Of a DNA stretch of 64,000 nt, positions 46,185 through 55,029 are shown in pieces. Source of the DNA: Sphingomonas faeni (GTDB lineage Bacteria; Pseudomonadota; Alphaproteobacteria; Sphingomonadales; Sphingomonadaceae). The stretch is from the NCBI RefSeq assembly GCF_030817315.1, contig NZ_JAUSZF010000001.1:2995001-3059000 (forward strand), in the 5' to 3' direction. The translations under genes were made by a program, and so were the position numbers. Below the pieces are notes generated by a model. The model searched no databases. It had not been told where the DNA came from and was given only the letters and a program-made list of their open reading frames with translations. Position 1 is the first letter of the stretch; every line of letters starts with the position of its first letter.

Positions 46185-48884
46185 GTGCTTCGCTATCCTG
46201 CCCTCCACGCCAGCCACGCCGGCATCTGGATCGCGAATGCGGACGGGGCGCGGCCGATCGGGCGAGGCGAGGCGATCCGGATCGCCGCCGACACGCCGGT
46301 CATCATGCTCAACGCGCCGCTCGTCGGGCAGCGCCTCGGCTATCCCGATCTGTCGGGGCTCGACCTGCTCGAACTCTACGCATTCCTCCGCCCCGCCCAA
46401 TTCGCGGTGCCGACACCCAAGGGGATCGCGCGAGTTACTGGCCTGGACGTGCCGAGCGAGGATGCCGAGGTCGCGCCGTTCCTGCTGCGTGCGGCGGAAG
46501 CGATGCTGGCGCTCACCGATACGGACTGGCCCGAGCGCGAAGGTGCATGGACCGCGGCGCAATCGCTGTTCCGCCTGCGCTGGCCCTGGGCGCCCGTCGT
46601 CGCCGAGCGGCTGAAGAAACCGTCCGTCAACGAACGCTGGCTGTTCTCGTCGCTCCCCGAATGGGAGGAGCACGCGCCACGACCCGCCCCGCGTACCGTG
46701 ACGATCGAGCCGGGCGATGCCGAGGCGCGGCTCGTCGACCTCACCGGCCACGGTGCGGAGGAACGCCCCGGCCAGCGCGCCTATGCCGGCGCCGCCACCG
46801 CCGCGTTCGCGCCGCGGGCGATGCGCGACACGCCCAATCTCGTCCTCGCCGAAGCCGGTACCGGGATCGGCAAGACGCTCGGCTACCTCGCCCCAGCCTC
46901 GCTCTGGGCGGAGAAGGCAGGCGGCGCGGTGTGGATCTCGACCTACACCAAGACGCTGCAACGCCAGCTCGGCCAGGAAACCGCGCGCCTCTATCCCGAC
47001 GCCGCGATCCGCAAAGCCAAAGTTGTCACGCGCAAGGGCCGCGAGAATTACCTGTGCCTGCTCAACCTCGAGGACGCCCTCCAAGGCGGGTTCGCAGGCC
47101 GCGCGGCGATCCTCGCGCACCTCGTCGCGCGCTGGGCCGCGTACAGCGCGGACGGCGACATGGTCGGCGGCGACCTCCCCGGCTGGCTACCAACCCTGTT
47201 CCGCCGCAACGGCTCGACCGCGCTGACCGACCGGCGCGGCGAGTGCGTGTACGCCGGCTGCCCGCACTACCGAAAATGCTTCATTGAGCGCGCCGCCCGC
47301 GCCTCGTCCGACGCCGACATCGTCATCGCCAACCACGCACTGGTGATGGTGAATGCAGCACGAGGGCGCGAACTCGCCACGCGACCGACGCGGTACGTGT
47401 TCGACGAGGGCCATCACATCTTCGACGCTGCCGATTCGATGTTCGCGACCGCGCTGACCGGCGCCGAGACAATCGAACTGCGCCGCTGGATCCTCGGCCC
47501 CGAATCGAGCGGTCGCGGTCGCAGGCGAGGGCTGGCCGCACGCCTGTCCGATCTCGCCAGCTACGACGAACAGGGCGCGCGGGCGATTTCCGACGCGGTG
47601 ACCGCCGCGGGGGCGCTGGCGGCCGACGGCTGGCTGCAACGCCTCGGCGAAGGCGCGCCGTTCGGGCCGATCGAGACGCTCCTCGCTGCCGTCCGCGGGC
47701 TCACCTACGCGCGGGCCGAGCAACCGGGCGACGCGGGCTATGGCCTGGAGACCGAACTCGCCGAACCCGACGCCACGCTGATCGAGGCCGCCGCACCCGC
47801 CGCCGCCGCCCTCGACGCACTCGTCCGTCCGCTCGTCACCCTCGGCCGCCGCCTGGAAGCTGTGCTCGCCGAAGCCCCCGACTGGATGGACGCGCCCGCC
47901 CGAGCCCGAGTCGAAGGCGCGATCGCCTCGATCGGCTGGCGCGCGGAGACGGTGGCGTCGTGGCTGTCGCTGCTCGCGCGCGTCGGCGGACCGGTCGATG
48001 GCGATTTCGTCGACTGGCTCGCGGTCGATCGGATCGAGGGCCGCGAGTTCGACATCGGCCTCCACCGCCACTGGCTCGATCCGACGCGGCCGTTCGCCGA
48101 AATCGTCCTGAAGCCCGCCCACGGCGCGCTCGTCACCTCGGCCACGCTCACCGGCGGCGGCGACTGGGAAGTAGCCGAAGCCCGCACCGGTGCGCCGCAT
48201 CTCCTGCGACCCGCCGCCCGGTTCGAGGCGAAGAGCCCGTTCGACTACACCCGCCAGGCCGAAGTCCTGATCGTCACCGACGTGAAGCGCGGTGATATCG
48301 GCGCGCTCGCCAACGCCTATGCGCAACTGATCGTCGCCAGCCGAGGCGGCACGCTCGGGCTGTTCACCGCGATCCGGCGACTGCGCGGCGTGCATGGCCG
48401 CATCGCCGATCGACTCGCGCGCGAAGGTCTGCCGCTCCACGCACAGCACGTCGATCCGATCGACACGGGCACGCTGGTCGACATTTTCCGCGACGACCCG
48501 GGCGCGTCGCTGCTCGGCACCGATGCGCTCCGCGACGGCGTCGACGTGCCCGGCGAGTCGCTGCGACTCGTGGTGATGGAAGGTGTGCCGTGGGCGAAAC
48601 CGTCGGTGCTCCACGCCGCGCGGCGGCTCGCGGGCGGTGGTTCGGCGTATGACGACCGGCTCGTCCGCGCACGGCTCGCGCAGGCATTCGGCCGGCTGAT
48701 CCGCCGCGCCGACGACTCCGGCGTTTTCGTGATGCTTTCCGCCGCGATGCCGTCGCGACTGCTTAGCGCGTTCCCGCCAGGCGTGCCGATCGCGCGCGTC
48801 ACGCTCGAAGAAGCGGTGGCCCGAGTCGCAAGCCGGCTTTCCTCGCGGGCAGCGGTAGGGCATGAAAGCCGCGAACCCGCTTGA
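46185..48884 (+). CDS. DinG/XPD-like ATP-dependent DNA helicase with Fe-S cluster
   Basis: A roughly 899-residue superfamily 2 helicase. Walker A is 'AEAGTGIGKTLGY' (about residue 222), the DEAH box is 'VFDEGHHIFD' (about 405), and late motifs include 'SLLGTDALRDGVDVPGESL' and 'QAFGRLIRRADDSGVFVML'. Four cysteines in 'RENYLCLLN' and 'GECVYAGCPHYRKCF' match the 4Fe-4S site of XPD/DinG proteins. About 220 residues precede the helicase core. The frame is open back to 46083, but those codons are a family E repeat, so GTG 46185 with AAGG upstream was preferred. It is followed 8 bases later by a phosphatase gene. Confidence 0.9.
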   Translation: MLRYPALHASHAGIWIANADGARPIGRGEAIRIAADTPVIMLNAPLVGQRLGYPDLSGLDLLELYAFLRPAQFAVPTPKGIARVTGLDVPSEDAEVAPFLLRAAEAMLALTDTDWPEREGAWTAAQSLFRLRWPWAPVVAERLKKPSVNERWLFSSLPEWEEHAPRPAPRTVTIEPGDAEARLVDLTGHGAEERPGQRAYAGAATAAFAPRAMRDTPNLVLAEAGTGIGKTLGYLAPASLWAEKAGGAVWISTYTKTLQRQLGQETARLYPDAAIRKAKVVTRKGRENYLCLLNLEDALQGGFAGRAAILAHLVARWAAYSADGDMVGGDLPGWLPTLFRRNGSTALTDRRGECVYAGCPHYRKCFIERAARASSDADIVIANHALVMVNAARGRELATRPTRYVFDEGHHIFDAADSMFATALTGAETIELRRWILGPESSGRGRRRGLAARLSDLASYDEQGARAISDAVTAAGALAADGWLQRLGEGAPFGPIETLLAAVRGLTYARAEQPGDAGYGLETELAEPDATLIEAAAPAAAALDALVRPLVTLGRRLEAVLAEAPDWMDAPARARVEGAIASIGWRAETVASWLSLLARVGGPVDGDFVDWLAVDRIEGREFDIGLHRHWLDPTRPFAEIVLKPAHGALVTSATLTGGGDWEVAEARTGAPHLLRPAARFEAKSPFDYTRQAEVLIVTDVKRGDIGALANAYAQLIVASRGGTLGLFTAIRRLRGVHGRIADRLAREGLPLHAQHVDPIDTGTLVDIFRDDPGASLLGTDALRDGVDVPGESLRLVVMEGVPWAKPSVLHAARRLAGGGSAYDDRLVRARLAQAFGRLIRRADDSGVFVMLSAAMPSRLLSAFPPGVPIARVTLEEAVARVASRLSSRAAVGHESREPA

Positions 48885-48892
48885 GGATTGCC

Positions 48893-49432
48893 ATGAAGAC
48901 GTTGACGCTGTTGCGCCACGCCAAGTCCGGCTGGGACGACCCGGTCGCACGCGATTTCGACCGCCCGCTCAACGCCAAGGGCAAGCGCGCGGCGGCGATG
49001 GTCGGTCGGCACATGCGGTCGCTGGGATTGGCATTCGATCATGCGATCGCCTCGCCGGCGGTGCGGGTTACCGAGACGCTGGAGCAGATCGAATCGGGCT
49101 ATGGCCGGACGATCGCGCCTGCCTGGGACCGGCGCGTGTATCTGGCTTCGGCGGCGACGTTGCTGGATGTGGTGCACGGATTTCCAGCGGAGACGCAGAG
49201 CGTGCTGCTGGTCGGGCATAATCCCGGGCTGGAGGATCTCGTCCTGATGCTGGTTGCGGATGGGGCTGACCCGCTGCGCGATGCGGTCGAGGATAAATAT
49301 CCGACCGCGAGTATTGCGGAGCTTCAGTTCGATGCGGGGAGTTGGGAAGACATCGGTTCGGCTACCGCGCGTCTGACCCGCTTCATCCGCCCTCGCGATC
49401 TGGACCCGACGTTGGGCCCCGACGCGGACTGA
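48893..49432 (+). CDS. SixA-type histidine phosphatase
   Basis: The 179-residue protein has the catalytic 'LTLLRHAKSGWDDPVARDFD' at its start and the second His in 'LLVGHNPGLEDLVLML'. SixA members dephosphorylate phosphohistidine on Hpt or PTS proteins. AGGA lies 6-7 bases before ATG 48893. It follows the helicase by 8 bases and probably shares its message; a functional link is not evident. Confidence 0.92.
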   Translation: MKTLTLLRHAKSGWDDPVARDFDRPLNAKGKRAAAMVGRHMRSLGLAFDHAIASPAVRVTETLEQIESGYGRTIAPAWDRRVYLASAATLLDVVHGFPAETQSVLLVGHNPGLEDLVLMLVADGADPLRDAVEDKYPTASIAELQFDAGSWEDIGSATARLTRFIRPRDLDPTLGPDAD

Positions 49433-49435
49433 AAC

Positions 49436-49493
49436 TTGTTTCCCCGCGAAGGCGGGAATCCAGTCTGGGCACCCGCCTTCGCGGGTGAACAAG
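49436..49493. repeat. Family E palindromic element, copy 3
   Basis: TTGTTTCCCCGCGAAGGCGG and CCGCCTTCGCGGGTGAACAA pair around a GAATCCAGTCTGGGCA loop, immediately after the phosphatase stop codon; a candidate terminator. Confidence 0.9.
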
Positions 49494-49581
49494 GGGGCGG
49501 GATATGCCCTCGAACGCGCTCCACCCCGACGGAGGCGGAGCCCGATCCGACACCGTCGCGGCGCTAGCCCAGCTCTTCACC

Positions 49582-49684
49582 CCCCCCTGGAAGGGAGGGG
49601 CCGGGGGTGGGTCGGCCGATTGGCTACCCCAGCCTTCGAACAACGGGCCAACCCACCCCCAACCCCTCCCTTCCAGGAAGGGGA
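49582..49684. repeat. Family A palindromic element, copy 3
   Basis: CCCTGGAAGGGAGGGGCCGG and GGGTGGGTCGG on the left pair with CCAACCCACCCCC and CCCCTCCCTTCCAGGAAGGG on the right. It lies between the convergent phosphatase and DUF177 genes. Confidence 0.9.
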
Positions 49685-49691
49685 GCTAGAT

Positions 49692-50216
49692 TCACCCCTT
49701 CCCCGCCATCCTCGCCTTCAAATCCGAAAACGCATTCGCCGGCCGGAACTCGTCCTCGCTGATCACCCCCGCCGCCGCCAGCGCGGCTGCCGCATTCGGC
49801 CCACGCGGGAACGGGTCGATCGACAGCGCCAGAGTGTCCGCTGCAGCCTCGCCCAGATCGATCGTCCCGCCCTGGATCGCCACCATGTCGAGCGCATCGT
49901 CGGACAGCTCGACCTCGTCGCCCTCGGCGATCAGCTGCTCGACGAACAGCAGCGCGACCGGCTCGTCGATCTGCGTATCGAGCGGTTCGTCGGTGACCGA
50001 GCACGCCTGCACCGCCGCCCCGGTCACGCGGCCCTTCACGACGATGCCGCTCTCAGTGCGCTTGATACCCAACCGCGCGTCGAGTCGCGTGATCGACAGC
50101 AGCGCGAACCGCTTCGCCAGTACCGCACGCTCGTCCTCGTTGGCGACGATCTCGACGATCCGCTCGCGCTCGCCGATCGTGTCGAGGCGTTCGGGGCGGC
50201 TGAACTCGGGCTTCAC
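49692..50216 (-). CDS. DUF177 (YceD) family protein
   Basis: A 174-residue protein of the DUF177/YceD family ('RLDARLGIKRTESGIVVKGR', 'QACSVTDEPLDTQIDEPVAL', 'DPFPRGPNAAAALAAAGV'). Members are linked to 23S rRNA accumulation or ribosome assembly. Here it is not beside rpmF-plsX as in many bacteria, but overlaps the cytochrome bc1 chaperone gene (ATGA). Confidence 0.88.
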   Translation of the reverse strand: MKPEFSRPERLDTIGERERIVEIVANEDERAVLAKRFALLSITRLDARLGIKRTESGIVVKGRVTGAAVQACSVTDEPLDTQIDEPVALLFVEQLIAEGDEVELSDDALDMVAIQGGTIDLGEAAADTLALSIDPFPRGPNAAAALAAAGVISEDEFRPANAFSDLKARMAGKG

Positions 50217-50719
50217 GGCAATTCTCCAGATAACAGATTCGGTAGCGGCGTCGCAGCCAGCCCGGCATGAAACGCGGTCACCGAGTCGCGGACATGCGCC
50301 AGCGCCGCATCGTCCGGCGCCGATCCCCGGTACAGGTTCCGCACCAGAGCCGGCGCGATATCGCCCGCCGCCAGCCCCTCGCGGTACGCCCCGAGTCGCC
50401 CGCCCAGCATGCTCATCATCTTGCCGATATGCTTGCCGACGATGATGTCGCCAATCCCGATCTCGCGCAGCTGACCGTCCATGTCGTCGACGAACCGTTC
50501 CGCGAGCCGCGCGGCGGGCTCGCCACCCGCTGGCTCCGCCTCAAGCCGCAGCATGACGATCGCCAGCAGCGTCGCGATCATGTCGAAACGCCCGTCGACC
50601 GTGTCGGGCACTGCGCCTTCCCGGTACCAGTGTTCCGTGCGGGCCCGGCCGACGACGGCGTTATACAGCGGCAGCGCCTCATCGGGCTTCTCGCCGAGCA
50701 GTCTTCCCAACCAGCTCAA
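50213..50719 (-). CDS. Ubiquinol-cytochrome c chaperone family protein
   Basis: The 168-residue helical protein matches the CBP3/UQCC1-like family ('LPLYNAVVGRARTEHWYREG', 'DTVDGRFDMIATLLAIVMLR', 'VDDMDGQLREIGIGDIIVGK'). Mitochondrial relatives assist cytochrome b of complex III; the bacterial role is presumed similar. It overlaps DUF177 downstream and is divergent from bamE, a layout I associate with sphingomonads and relatives. Confidence 0.92.
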   Translation of the reverse strand: MSWLGRLLGEKPDEALPLYNAVVGRARTEHWYREGAVPDTVDGRFDMIATLLAIVMLRLEAEPAGGEPAARLAERFVDDMDGQLREIGIGDIIVGKHIGKMMSMLGGRLGAYREGLAAGDIAPALVRNLYRGSAPDDAALAHVRDSVTAFHAGLAATPLPNLLSGELP

Positions 50720-50853
50720 AATCTATCGTCCTCAACACGAAGCCGCGCTTCGGCTTGTTTGCCCGCGCATCCTCGCATATCGAGGCGATCGGCGGCCGAT
50801 GCAATCGCGTGGGACCCGTCACGTGTTTTCGCGTGCCCCGGTTGGGAGTTTAT

Positions 50854-51357
50854 ATGAGCGTGTTTTCCGCCCGTACGGGTCTTGCCGCAGCGCTTGCGGT
50901 CGCCGCATTGGCCAGCGGGGGCTGCACTCAGTTGCGCTCGCACCAGGGCTATGTCGTCGACACCGACCTCGTCAACTCGGTCCAGCCGGGCGTGGATAAC
51001 CGTCAGTCGGTGCTCCAGACGCTCGGCAAGCCGACGCTCGCGGGCCAGTTCGACCAGGGCGACTGGTATTACCTCGCGCGCGACAGCCGCAACCTCGCGT
51101 TCCGCAATCCACGCCCGAACGCGCAGATCACGCTACAGATCAGCTTCGACCAGAAGGGCACCGTCACCGCGGTCCGTCGCGGCGGCCTGGATCAGGTCGC
51201 TTCGATCACGCCGTACGGCAAGAAGACGCCGACCCTGGGTCGCGAGCGTGGGTTCTTCCAGGATCTGTTCGGTAACATCGGCACGGTCGGTGCGGCAGGG
51301 GCCGGCGGCGCCGGTGGCGGCAGCAACACCGGCGGCGGCGGGCGCAATCGGCCATAG
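50854..51357 (+). CDS. bamE: Outer-membrane assembly factor BamE
   Basis: A 167-residue lipoprotein: signal peptide with lipobox 'LASGGC' (lipidated Cys near 25), then the BamE fold ('DLVNSVQPGVDNRQSVLQTL', 'GKPTLAGQFDQGDWYYLARD', 'ITLQISFDQKGTVTAVRRGG'). It stabilises the BAM complex that inserts outer-membrane barrels. The C-terminus has an extra Gly-rich tail of about 25 residues. GGGAG lies 5 bases before ATG 50854. A hairpin follows 36 bases after the stop. Confidence 0.94.
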   Translation: MSVFSARTGLAAALAVAALASGGCTQLRSHQGYVVDTDLVNSVQPGVDNRQSVLQTLGKPTLAGQFDQGDWYYLARDSRNLAFRNPRPNAQITLQISFDQKGTVTAVRRGGLDQVASITPYGKKTPTLGRERGFFQDLFGNIGTVGAAGAGGAGGGSNTGGGGRNRP

Positions 51358-51393
51358 CCTGTCGGTCACGATGGTGAGCCCGGTGTCGGTTTA

Positions 51394-51426
51394 GGCCGCA
51401 CCGGCTGCCATTGCAGCGGTGCGGCC
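51394..51426 (+). terminator. Hairpin after bamE
   Basis: GGCCGCACCG and CGGTGCGGCC form a 10-bp stem continued by CTGC/GCAG around a CATT loop, with one bulged G. There is no T-run, so intrinsic termination is uncertain. The 262-base gap to the glycosyltransferase gene has no other recognised feature. Confidence 0.55.
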
Positions 51427-51619
51427 GGGCCGGGCATGGTCGGCACCGATCCCGAAAGGGGGGAAAGGGATCTTCGTCGTAACGCATGTTCGACGCAATG
51501 GTTCGGCGTGTCCGGGAAATTCGTCGAAGACCGGATTGCCGTTTGGCAAACATCCAATTCCGACCCGACTATCTCCGTTGTGGCGGTAACCGGCTGTACG
51601 CTGCCCGTGGGGGTGGGGC

Positions 51620-53074
51620 TTGGGCGAGTCGCTATGGATCATCGACGCGTCCGCACGCGAGATGCTGCTCTTCGCGGGTGTCGGGCTGCTGATCGGCGGG
51701 GTCGACGACCTGCTGGTCGATCTCCTCTATATCGGCCATCGGCTAGGGCGCCGTATCAGACACGGCGGTCGGCCTCGCCTGACCGTGGCGAGCTTGCCGC
51801 TGCCACGCATTCCCGGGTGTATCGCGGTGTTCGTCGCCGCATGGGACGAGGTCGCGGTCATCGGCGGGATGCTGACCACGGCGCTCCATCGCTACGAGCA
51901 TGACGATTACCGCATCTATGTCGGCGCCTACCCCAATGACCGGGGAACGATCGATGCCATCGCCGCGGTAGCCGAACGTGATTCGCGTATCCGGCTCGTG
52001 ATCGGGCACCGCGACGGGCCGACGACCAAGGCGGACTGCCTCAACACGATATGGCACGCCCTATGCCGGGACGACCTGCAGGCGCGAGCATCCGGACGGC
52101 AGCCTACCAAGGCCATCGTGCTGCATGACGCCGAAGACGTCGTCCATCCGCAAGAGCTGCGCGTGTTCGACAGCTTGATCGAACGCTATGACGTGGTTCA
52201 GCTTCCCGTCCTGCCGCTGGTCCACGCCGGCTCGCGGCTGGTGTCGGGGCATTATGCCGACGAGTTTGCCGAATCCCACGCCAAGCAGATCGTCGTTCGC
52301 ACGGCCTTGGGCGCGGCGATGCCGCTCGCAGGCACCGGCTGTGCCATCGCGCCCGCGGTCCTCGCGTCCATTGCACAGGCGCGGGGTGGCGATCCGTTCG
52401 ACGCCACCAGCCTGACCGAAGATTACGAACTGGGCCTGCGGCTCGCGGAGCTCGGCGCACGCGGCATCTTCGCCCGAGTCGCGGCGGACGACGCCGGGTC
52501 CGTGGTCGCGGTGCGCGCGTATTTTCCGTGCACGCTCGGCGGTTCGGTCCGGCAGAAGACCCGCTGGATGACGGGCATCGCACTCGCGGGCTGGGATCGT
52601 ACCGGCTGGGGGAAGCCACGCGCGGTCGCCGACCACTGGATGCGGATGCGCGATCGACGCGCGCCGCTGGCAGTCGTGATCCTCGCGGTCGGCTATCTTG
52701 CCGTGCCGGTATGGCTGGCATCGTCGCTGCTGCATGGCCGAGCCGACCTGGCGTCGCCTTATGCCAATGGTGCCTATCCGATCGCCTTCTGGCTGCTGCT
52801 CGCCAATGGCGCGTTGCTGGCGTGGCGGCTCGGCGTCCGGATGGTGTTTACCGGGCGCAGTTACGGCGTGCGCGAGGCGTTCTGGGCGGTGCCGCGGTTC
52901 CTGGTCGGCAACCTCGTTTCGCTGATCGCCGCACCGCGCGCGGTGTTCGTCTATGTCGGCATGCTGCGGGGTGCCGCGCCGGTCTGGGACAAGACGCGTC
53001 ACGAGTTTCCCGACCTTCCGTCCGACGATGTCGTCGCCCTCAACCATCCGGGCCTCGCCGCCGCGGCGCGATGA
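51620..53074 (+). CDS. NfrB-type family 2 glycosyltransferase
   Basis: The 484-residue inner-membrane enzyme has an N-terminal helix (about 14-40), a GT2 domain with 'YVGAYPNDRGTIDAIAAVAE', 'HRDGPTTKADCLN', the DxD-like 'LHDAEDVVHPQELR' (about 168), 'LTEDYELGLRLAELG' (about 265) and 'RQKTRWMTG' (Q-x-x-R-W of processive polysaccharide synthases), then three C-terminal helices. The pattern is that of the GT half of phage N4 receptor protein NfrB, but the C-terminal c-di-GMP-binding part of NfrB is absent. The TTG start follows GGGTGGGG. It overlaps the barrel gene (ATGA). Confidence 0.85.
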   Translation: MGESLWIIDASAREMLLFAGVGLLIGGVDDLLVDLLYIGHRLGRRIRHGGRPRLTVASLPLPRIPGCIAVFVAAWDEVAVIGGMLTTALHRYEHDDYRIYVGAYPNDRGTIDAIAAVAERDSRIRLVIGHRDGPTTKADCLNTIWHALCRDDLQARASGRQPTKAIVLHDAEDVVHPQELRVFDSLIERYDVVQLPVLPLVHAGSRLVSGHYADEFAESHAKQIVVRTALGAAMPLAGTGCAIAPAVLASIAQARGGDPFDATSLTEDYELGLRLAELGARGIFARVAADDAGSVVAVRAYFPCTLGGSVRQKTRWMTGIALAGWDRTGWGKPRAVADHWMRMRDRRAPLAVVILAVGYLAVPVWLASSLLHGRADLASPYANGAYPIAFWLLLANGALLAWRLGVRMVFTGRSYGVREAFWAVPRFLVGNLVSLIAAPRAVFVYVGMLRGAAPVWDKTRHEFPDLPSDDVVALNHPGLAAAAR

Positions 53075-54066
53075 GCGTCGGCCGCCCGCTGCGCTTTCTC
53101 GCGCTGGCACTGGGCGGATGGGTGATGATACGCGTGGCGTTGCTGCTGCCGGAGGTCGCCTCGCTTCCACCGTTGGAGATGATCCCGCGCGTTATCGACG
53201 TGCTCGTGCCAAAAGTCGCGGCAGCGGCTCTAGTGCGATCGTCCGTCCCGCCGCGGGTGATGACGGTGCCACGTGTCGCTATCGCGCAGCCGATGGTCGC
53301 CAACCCGCGACCAAGGCAGGTACCAATACTCACGCTGCCGCTCTCGGTAGCGCTCGCTCTTCCCGATGTACCAGCCGTCGCAGCGCTTCAGACCTACGCC
53401 ATCCCGTCGCCGGTAGCACCGCCCTTGGTCCCCAGAGGGCCGAATCGTCTCAGCGGAAGCGCGTGGCTACTCGCGCGCGGCGGTCCCGCCGGTACGGTGT
53501 CGGGAGGGCAGCTTGGCGCGTCGCAGGGCGGCCTGCGCCTAGCTTATGCCATCGGCAACCGCCGCAAGTTCGCGCTGGTGGCACGAGTCGCCACGCCGCT
53601 CGAAGGTGTCGGACGGGAGGCGGCGCTCGGGATCGAATGGCAACCGACGCGCTTGCCGATCCGCCTCGTCGCGGAACAGCGGTTCGCACTGGACGGCGGA
53701 CGCGGCGGACCGACATTGGGCATCATTGCCGGCTATGGTCCGACCGATGTCGCATCGGGCATCCGCCTGGAAGCATATGGCCAGGCCGGCGCGATCGCAC
53801 GAGACGGGATCGAAGGCTTCGTCGATGCCTCCGCACGACTCACGCATCCGCTCGGGACGCTTGCGGGGGCAGAGGTCGACATCGGCGTAGGCACATGGGC
53901 CAGCGCGCAACGCGACGCCGAACGCTTCGATATCGGCCCCTCGATCGTCGCCATGCTACCCGTCGCAAGCACGACCATCCGCCTGACGCTCGACTGGCGC
54001 GAACGCATCGCCGGCGGCGCGCGTCCGGGTTCCGGACCGGCCTTGTCGATCGGTAGCGACTTCTGA
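53071..54066 (+). CDS. Outer-membrane barrel partner of the NfrB-type glycosyltransferase
   Basis: The 331-residue protein has an N-terminal hydrophobic segment (about 7-30), a Pro/Val-rich linker (40-125) and about 200 residues of alternating beta strands ending in '...LSIGSDF', with the C-terminal Phe typical of barrels inserted by BAM. Its position, overlapping the NfrB-like gene, parallels the nfrA-nfrB pair. The C-terminal part may correspond to the NfrA C-terminal domain; NfrA's large helical repeat region is absent. A role as a glycan export pore is inference. Confidence 0.68.
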   Translation: MSVGRPLRFLALALGGWVMIRVALLLPEVASLPPLEMIPRVIDVLVPKVAAAALVRSSVPPRVMTVPRVAIAQPMVANPRPRQVPILTLPLSVALALPDVPAVAALQTYAIPSPVAPPLVPRGPNRLSGSAWLLARGGPAGTVSGGQLGASQGGLRLAYAIGNRRKFALVARVATPLEGVGREAALGIEWQPTRLPIRLVAEQRFALDGGRGGPTLGIIAGYGPTDVASGIRLEAYGQAGAIARDGIEGFVDASARLTHPLGTLAGAEVDIGVGTWASAQRDAERFDIGPSIVAMLPVASTTIRLTLDWRERIAGGARPGSGPALSIGSDF

Positions 54067-54114
54067 GCGGTCGAGCCTAGCCCCGCCCGCGCAATCCGGT
54101 GTAACGCTGCGGCC

Positions 54115-55029
54115 GTGGATCTGTATCTCCCCGTCGCCAACCTGTCGGTCAACGCGCTCGTCATCATCCTGCTTGGCGGGGGCGTCGGGCTGTTGTCGGG
54201 GATGTTCGGCGTCGGCGGCGGCTTCCTGACGACGCCGCTGCTGATCGTCTACGGCATCCCGCCGACCGTCGCCGCCGCCTCGTCCGCAAGCCAGGTGACC
54301 GGCGCCAGCGTGTCGGGCGTGTTCGCGCACTTCCGGCGCAAGGGTGTCGATACCAAGATGGGCGGGGTGCTCGTCGCAGGCGGCATCCTCGGCTCGTTCT
54401 TCGGCGCGTGGCTGTTCCGGCTGCTCCAGCAGAGCGGTCAGATCGATACCGTCATCGCGATCGTCTACGTGCTCATGCTGGGCTCGATCGGTGGCCTGAT
54501 GGCCAAGGAATCGATCAGCACGATCGGCCGCGTGCGGACCGGACGCCCGCCAAAGGCCCGCAAACGTCGCCATCACCCGCTCGTCGCCGCGCTCCCGCTC
54601 AGGACGCGCTTCTACGCGTCGGGCCTCTATATCTCGCCGCTTGCACCGCTGTTGCTGGGCTTCTTCACCGGTATCCTGACGATCCTGCTCGGCATCGGCG
54701 GCGGCTTCATCCTCGTGCCCGCGATGATCTACCTGCTCGGCATGGCGACCTCCGTCGTGGTCGGCACCTCGTTGTTCCAGACGCTGTTCGTGACCGCAGT
54801 GGCGACGATGGTCCACGCGACCACCACCAAGGCCGTCGACATCGTACTGGCGGCTCTGCTCCTGCTCGGCTCGGTCGTGGGCGCTCAGGTCGGCGCGCGG
54901 TTCGCGACCAAGTTTCGCCCCGAATACCTCCGCCTCGCGCTCGCGCTCATGGTGTTGCTGGTCGGCACACGCATCCTGCTGGGGCTCATCTGGCGTCCCG
55001 AGGAGATCTTCTCGGTCGCGCTGTCGTGA
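54115..55029 (+). CDS. TauE/SafE family sulfite/anion exporter
   Basis: The 304-residue protein has about eight membrane helices in two halves, each with the family glycine motif ('GLLSGMFGVGGGFLTTPLLI' and 'GILTILLGIGGGFILVPAMI'). TauE/SafE proteins move sulfite, sulfoacetate or related anions. The GTG start at 54115 has no strong ribosome site. It overlaps a TIGR02186 gene (GTGA), a pairing characteristic of alphaproteobacteria. The substrate is unknown. Confidence 0.92.
   Translation: MDLYLPVANLSVNALVIILLGGGVGLLSGMFGVGGGFLTTPLLIVYGIPPTVAAASSASQVTGASVSGVFAHFRRKGVDTKMGGVLVAGGILGSFFGAWLFRLLQQSGQIDTVIAIVYVLMLGSIGGLMAKESISTIGRVRTGRPPKARKRRHHPLVAALPLRTRFYASGLYISPLAPLLLGFFTGILTILLGIGGGFILVPAMIYLLGMATSVVVGTSLFQTLFVTAVATMVHATTTKAVDIVLAALLLLGSVVGAQVGARFATKFRPEYLRLALALMVLLVGTRILLGLIWRPEEIFSVALS

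Noticed and set aside
45924..47120. Minus-strand frame extending the glycine-zipper gene back over the helicase
   Set aside because: The glycine-zipper protein has a good signal peptide and ribosome site at 45923; the extension is antisense to the helicase and has no family features.
47187..48950. Minus-strand frame of 587 codons opposite the helicase
   Set aside because: It is a codon-bias shadow of a gene with Walker A, DEAH and Fe-S motifs.
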